DNA of 10,652 nt from Desulfobacterales bacterium (GTDB lineage: Bacteria; Desulfobacterota; Desulfobacteria; Desulfobacterales; Desulfosalsimonadaceae): positions 1 to 10,652 of the forward strand of contig SKZX01000084.1 in NCBI GenBank assembly GCA_007127175.1, read 5' to 3'. The position numbers were made by a program, and so were the translations under genes. Below, piece after piece: positions 7,619-10,652 of this stretch; the first letter of the stretch is position 1; every line of letters begins with the position of its first letter. The notes under the pieces are model-generated. The model saw only the letters and a program-made list of their open reading frames with translations, was not told the origin of the DNA and made no database searches.

Positions 7619-7645
7619 TTTTTCGAACCCGCATTTGTCGAAAAA
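7619..7645 (-). promoter_or_regulatory. Inverted repeat in the acsD leader (operator or stem-loop candidate)
   Basis: The minus strand has perfect 8-base arms TTTTTCGA and TCGAAAAA separated by 11 bases. It lies about 20 bases downstream of the predicted -10 element and about 90 bases before the acsD start. The arm spacing (about two helical turns centre to centre) suits a dimeric regulator, and the transcript could also fold into an A/U-rich stem. I cannot name a regulator. Confidence 0.5.
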
Positions 7646-7664
7646 TACACTCCAAAAGAAAAAA

Positions 7665-7692
7665 TAAATATCAAAAAAAAAAATTTTGTCAA
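7665..7692 (-). promoter_or_regulatory. Predicted sigma70-type promoter of acsD-cooS-acsB-acsC-acsE
   Basis: A consensus -35 TTGACA (7687-7692) is followed after 16 bases by TATTTA (7665-7670). The spacer holds an A3T11 tract, and the surroundings are far more AT-rich than the genes. The 211-base gap between RACo and acsD (7548-7758) is the largest inside the acs gene set, as expected for a promoter region. The -10 match is only moderate. Transcription would start near 7658 and give a leader of about 130 bases. Confidence 0.5.
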
Positions 7693-7758
7693 TAATTATA
7701 GGTCGATTATCCTTTTTATATATAGTTTGCCCGTATGAATGCCCCCGGGCCACCACGG

Positions 7759-9723
7759 TCAGGCGTGGGGCAGCTGCGCCATCTCCTTTCGCCGCTCGTC
7801 CATGCGCGCCTTGAGCTTCGAAAAAAGGTTCATGTCGGTATGGGGGAGAAAAAGCGCCGCAATATAGTTATCCATGAACGACTGGGTTTCGGAAAGCTCA
7901 AAGTTGGTTATCCGCTTGATGGTCTGGGTAACGTCCCTGCGTATGCGGTTGGTCAATGAACTCATCCGGGCGCCCATGAGGGAGCCGTTTCCGACAAAAA
8001 TGACCTTTTCCGGGTCGATTTCCGGCAGCAGCCCGATGGTCATGGCTTTTTGCAGGTCCACGTAGCTGCCGAACCCCCCCGCAAGGATGATGCGGCTGAC
8101 ATCTCCGATGGACAGGCCGACTTCCGCAAGCAGCGTCATGCAGCCGCTGTATATGGCCCCTTTGGCCCGTATCAGATTGTCGATGTCGATCTCGTTCAAC
8201 ACGATGTCCCGGTCGGTCCCGGACACGTCCGCCCATGCAAGGACATATTCGTAGACACCGTCTTTTTCCCGTATGCGGCCGGTATCGAGATCCCGGTTGA
8301 ATTTCCCCCGGTTGTCCAGGATGCCCATTTCAAAAAGCGTTGCCACGATGATAATCAAACCGCTGCCGCAGATCCCCTTGGGGCGGACATTGCCGATGGT
8401 GACGTTCATGGGCTCAAGGGTTACCGGGTCGATGGAAAAATCCTCGATCGCCCCTTCCGTGGCGCGCATGCCGAGCTTGATGCCGCCGCCTTCGAACGCC
8501 GGGCCGGCCGAGCAGGCGGCGCAGACCATCCAGTCCTTGTTGCCGATCACCACTTCGGCATTGGTGCCGATATCGATGTAAAGGGTCAACTCCTCGTCAT
8601 TGTACATGCCGGAACCCATGATGCCTGAAACGATATCGCCCCCGACATAGCTGGACACCTGGGGGTAGACCAGGACGGTCACATGGTCCCCCATATCAAG
8701 GCCGATTTCCGAGGGCTTCAGGGGCGGATAGATCAATGATGCCGGGACGTAGGGGGCGCGCCGCAGGTTGTGGCAGTTGATTTTGAGAAAAAGCTGGGTC
8801 ATGGTGGTGTTGCCGGCAAAGGTGATATTGGAGACTTCGTCAGGGTCGATTTTCGATTTTTTCAAGAGTTTGCCGATAACCGTGTTGACAGTTGACATCA
8901 CCCGCTCATTGAGTTTTTCCAGCCCGCCTTCCTTTTCAGAATAAACGATTCGGCTGATGACGTCCTCGCCGTAGCTGATCTGGCTGTTGAAATCACCGTA
9001 ACGGGCAAGCACGCGGCCAGCCCTGAGATCGATGATTTCGCCGTATACGGTGGTCGTCCCGATGTCCACGGCCAGTGCATAATTGCGGTCCGAGGTGTCT
9101 CCGGGCTGGATGTTGATGATCCGGTTCTTGCCGTCTTCACGGACCGGCCTGGCAATGGTGACGGTTATCTTGAAATCCTCCTGCCTCAGGACGTCGGGCA
9201 CCTTGCGGATCACCGACAGATCGAATTCCAGCCGGTGCTCCCCGTGGGTCTTGCGCAGGTAGTCGACCAGACGGGTGATATCGGCCACGTTGTCCGCATC
9301 GGTCGGGGGGGGCAGTTCAATGTAAAGCTTTTCAACGGGCGGGACAAAAAGGCCTTTTTCCTTGAGGTCGTCAAGGTTGAGTTCCTTGATCCGGGCTGTT
9401 TTCCGGGCAGTCGCCTGAAGGTTCAGCACGCGTGCATCGACAAACGAATCCGTGGGGATCCGAACGGTCAGGTCGCTGTTCACTTTTGCCAGGCATGCCA
9501 GGCGGTACCCCTTTTCCCGGTCTTCGGCGGACAGCATTTCAGAAACGCCCTCGCCCACCTCCCCGGACTCGATAATCACCCGGCATTTTCCGCACACCCC
9601 CTCCCCGCCGCAGGAAGCGTTGATATGCACGCCGCTGTCCATTGCCGCACGGATCAGCCGCGTATCGTCGTCCACCGAGATCTGTTTTTCGTGGGGAAGA
9701 AAGGTAACCTTATATTGTGTCAT
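7759..9723 (-). CDS. acsV: Reductive activator of the corrinoid iron-sulfur protein (RACo), ASKHA-type ATPase with 2Fe-2S domain
   Basis: RACo re-reduces accidentally oxidised Co(II)-cobalamin in AcsC/AcsD, coupling electron transfer from its 2Fe-2S cluster to ATP hydrolysis. With the ATG at 9721-9723 (654 residues) the protein starts MTQYKVTFLP. The first 85 residues are a ferredoxin-like domain with C38, C44, C47 and C77. A linker and middle domain follow (about 90-210). The ASKHA core begins at AVDIGTTTV (218-226), continues with YIDIGTNAE (382-390) and GPAFEGGGIKLGMRATEGAI (407-426), and ends with the adenosine motif LAGGFGSYV (547-555). The frame extends 11 codons to an ATG at 9756 that lacks an SD. 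The chosen ATG has AGGA 7 bases and GGAG 2 bases upstream. Location beside acsD supports RACo over the related activators of corrinoid methyltransferases. The gene probably has its own promoter. Confidence 0.93.
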   Translation of the reverse strand: MTQYKVTFLPHEKQISVDDDTRLIRAAMDSGVHINASCGGEGVCGKCRVIIESGEVGEGVSEMLSAEDREKGYRLACLAKVNSDLTVRIPTDSFVDARVLNLQATARKTARIKELNLDDLKEKGLFVPPVEKLYIELPPPTDADNVADITRLVDYLRKTHGEHRLEFDLSVIRKVPDVLRQEDFKITVTIARPVREDGKNRIINIQPGDTSDRNYALAVDIGTTTVYGEIIDLRAGRVLARYGDFNSQISYGEDVISRIVYSEKEGGLEKLNERVMSTVNTVIGKLLKKSKIDPDEVSNITFAGNTTMTQLFLKINCHNLRRAPYVPASLIYPPLKPSEIGLDMGDHVTVLVYPQVSSYVGGDIVSGIMGSGMYNDEELTLYIDIGTNAEVVIGNKDWMVCAACSAGPAFEGGGIKLGMRATEGAIEDFSIDPVTLEPMNVTIGNVRPKGICGSGLIIIVATLFEMGILDNRGKFNRDLDTGRIREKDGVYEYVLAWADVSGTDRDIVLNEIDIDNLIRAKGAIYSGCMTLLAEVGLSIGDVSRIILAGGFGSYVDLQKAMTIGLLPEIDPEKVIFVGNGSLMGARMSSLTNRIRRDVTQTIKRITNFELSETQSFMDNYIAALFLPHTDMNLFSKLKARMDERRKEMAQLPHA

Positions 9724-9809
9724 GTCTCCATCCTGTTGCGGAAATTTGACGACCATTACGGGTTCATCAAAATTTCGTTTGATTCAAAGACCGGTGCAGA
9801 TCGGCCAGC

Positions 9810-9838
9810 ATTCGGAGGGCCCCAAATTCAATCCGAAT
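9810..9838 (-). promoter_or_regulatory. Inverted repeat at the predicted RACo transcript start
   Basis: The 7-base arms ATTCGGA and TCCGAAT are separated by 15 bases that include GGGCCC. The element begins about 6 bases after the predicted -10, so it would overlap the transcription start. It could be an operator or the first hairpin of the leader. The arms differ from those of the acsD leader repeat, though both contain TTCG. Confidence 0.4.
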
Positions 9839-9843
9839 TAAGA

Positions 9844-9872
9844 GATATACCTCAAAACGAATAGCGGGTCAA
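9844..9872 (-). promoter_or_regulatory. Predicted sigma70-type promoter of the RACo gene
   Basis: TTGACC (9867-9872) and TATATC (9844-9849) are separated by exactly 17 bases, in the 230-base non-coding gap 9724-9953. The -35 matches consensus at five of six positions and the -10 at four. A start near 9837 would give a leader of about 114 bases. Confidence 0.5.
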
Positions 9873-9887
9873 CCACATAAAAAATAT

Positions 9888-9925
9888 AAAAAAACAGCAT
9901 GTTCTGCAGAAAATCCGGTTCTGCA
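9888..9925 (-). terminator. Possible terminator after the Fur-FeoA gene
   Basis: On the minus strand a 7-bp hairpin (TGCAGAA at 9919-9925, TTCTGCA at 9905-9911, 7-base loop) lies 28 bases after the stop codon. A run of seven T follows (9888-9894). Ten bases separate stem and T-run, more than in a classical intrinsic terminator, so this is tentative. Together with the promoter directly downstream it suggests a transcription-unit boundary. Confidence 0.4.
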
Positions 9926-9953
9926 CTGAAAAACTGATCGGCAGAATTCGCGG

Positions 9954-10643
9954 TCATCCATTGGCCGGGGAGATCTGCTCGACAATGATTTTCTGGGAAA
10001 GCCCCCTGCCAAGCACATAGCGCTGATCGCCTGCGACCACAACCATCTGCCCCTTGCCGGCATTGGTAAGGACCTCGATTGTATCGCCGATCCTGAGGCC
10101 CATGCTCATCAGGCGGACCTTTGAGGCATTTCCTCCGATGATGTTGTTTATGACCAGCCGCTCACCGGGTTTCGCAAGGACCAGCGGCATCCTTTTAGCC
10201 CTCTCGGACTGGCAACGGCCGCAAATGCCATAAATATCCATCCGGTGCTGAAGCATATAGAAACTGTAATCCCGGGCGATCCGACGCTGCAGCTCTTCGA
10301 GCTGCCTGTTTTCAAACTCGACAACGCACCCGCACCGGGTGCATATCATGTGGTCATGGTGCTGCCCGAGATGCTTGTGTTCATAATGCTGCGCCCCGTT
10401 TTCAAAACGGTTTTTCTGCGCAAAGCCGAAATGGCACATCAGTTCGAGGGTTTCCACAATAAATTCACGCGAAAACGGGAACCCCTGCGCGGCCAGATAG
10501 GATTCAAGGTCTTCCGGGGTGACGTGGTCCTCAATCAACAAAAAGGCGTCCAGCACCACCAGACGGTCCTCCAGACGGTCAATGGCTTCCTGCCGGAATA
10601 ATTTTTCGAATTGTTCACGTTCGATCGCATGAATCTGTTTCAT
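9954..10643 (-). CDS. Fur-family metal regulator fused to a C-terminal FeoA domain
   Basis: The protein has 229 residues. Residues 1 to about 148 match the Fur family: an N-terminal winged-helix region, the metal-site stretch with H89, H91, H95, H96 and H98 (HHDHMICTRCG), and two zinc-type CxxC pairs, C101/C104 and C141/C144. Residues about 152-225 match FeoA, the small SH3-like domain that accompanies the FeoB ferrous iron transporter (NASKVRLMSMGLRIGDTIEV, then GRGLSQKI). A Fur part implies a cytosolic iron- or zinc-sensing DNA-binding protein; the FeoA part may sense or contact a second partner. The recognition helix is odd: the usual TVYR is replaced by FIVE (residues 61-64). The ATG at 10641-10643 has only GGA 6 bases upstream, and the window ends 9 bases beyond, so an earlier start cannot be excluded. 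Whether it regulates the acs genes or a feo operon outside the window is unknown. Confidence 0.85.
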   Translation of the reverse strand: MKQIHAIEREQFEKLFRQEAIDRLEDRLVVLDAFLLIEDHVTPEDLESYLAAQGFPFSREFIVETLELMCHFGFAQKNRFENGAQHYEHKHLGQHHDHMICTRCGCVVEFENRQLEELQRRIARDYSFYMLQHRMDIYGICGRCQSERAKRMPLVLAKPGERLVINNIIGGNASKVRLMSMGLRIGDTIEVLTNAGKGQMVVVAGDQRYVLGRGLSQKIIVEQISPANG

Positions 10644-10652
10644 GGCTTTTCC

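Noticed and set aside
7695..7700. TATAAT upstream of acsD as an alternative -10 element
   Set aside because: No acceptable -35 lies 16-18 bases upstream (ATATAT at 17), whereas TTGACA a few bases downstream pairs with a usable -10.
7729..7750. GCCCG/CGGGC inverted repeat after the RACo stop as a terminator
   Set aside because: It is only a 5-bp stem with a 12-base loop and no T-run on the transcribed side.
9724..9756. Eleven-codon upstream extension of RACo to the ATG at 9754-9756
   Set aside because: No SD lies upstream of that ATG, and the shorter form starts right at the ferredoxin-like domain, as expected for the family.

Overview
The window carries most of an acetyl-CoA synthase / CO dehydrogenase (Wood-Ljungdahl carbonyl-branch) locus. 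All genes lie on the minus strand, so transcription runs from high to low coordinates. In transcription order they are: a Fur-FeoA fusion regulator (9954-10643); the reductive activator of the corrinoid protein, RACo/AcsV (7759-9723); the small corrinoid iron-sulfur protein subunit AcsD with a long repetitive C-terminal tail (5985-7529); the Ni-dependent CO dehydrogenase CooS/AcsA (3853-5880); acetyl-CoA synthase AcsB (1549-3783); the large corrinoid protein subunit AcsC (98-1438); and the first ten codons of the methyltransferase gene acsE (1-30), which runs off the window.

The source is probably a strict anaerobe of the Desulfobacterota (a complete-oxidising sulfate reducer or a relative). 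The basis is bacterial-type Acs proteins combined with moderately high GC, strong AGGAGG ribosome-binding sites and the Fur-FeoA neighbour. This is inference, because no phylogenetic marker is present. In such organisms the pathway may run oxidatively (acetyl-CoA to CO2) or reductively, and the sequence cannot tell which.

How the genes work together: AcsE moves a methyl group from methyl-tetrahydrofolate to the cobalamin of the AcsC/AcsD heterodimer. CooS interconverts CO2 and CO. AcsB joins CO, the methyl group and CoA into acetyl-CoA at its Ni-Ni-Fe4S4 A-cluster. RACo uses ATP and a 2Fe-2S domain to re-reduce cobalamin that has been oxidised to inactive Co(II). All key metal ligands I could check are present, so the pathway looks intact. 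The nickel-insertion ATPases (CooC/AcsF) are not in the window.

Regulatory layout: two gaps of more than 200 bp, upstream of RACo and upstream of acsD, each hold a sigma70-like promoter followed by an inverted repeat near the predicted transcript start. This suggests two transcription units (RACo; acsD-cooS-acsB-acsC-acsE). Within the second, hairpins follow cooS and, more strikingly, acsB. They could set the relative amounts of the subunits.

I do not see a wholly undescribed system. The most unusual points are the AcsD tail of six tandem 8-residue Ala/Lys/acid repeats, a TTG start for acsD chosen by an SD that lies inside the longer reading frame, the Fur-FeoA fusion with a divergent recognition helix, and the hairpin between acsB and acsC.
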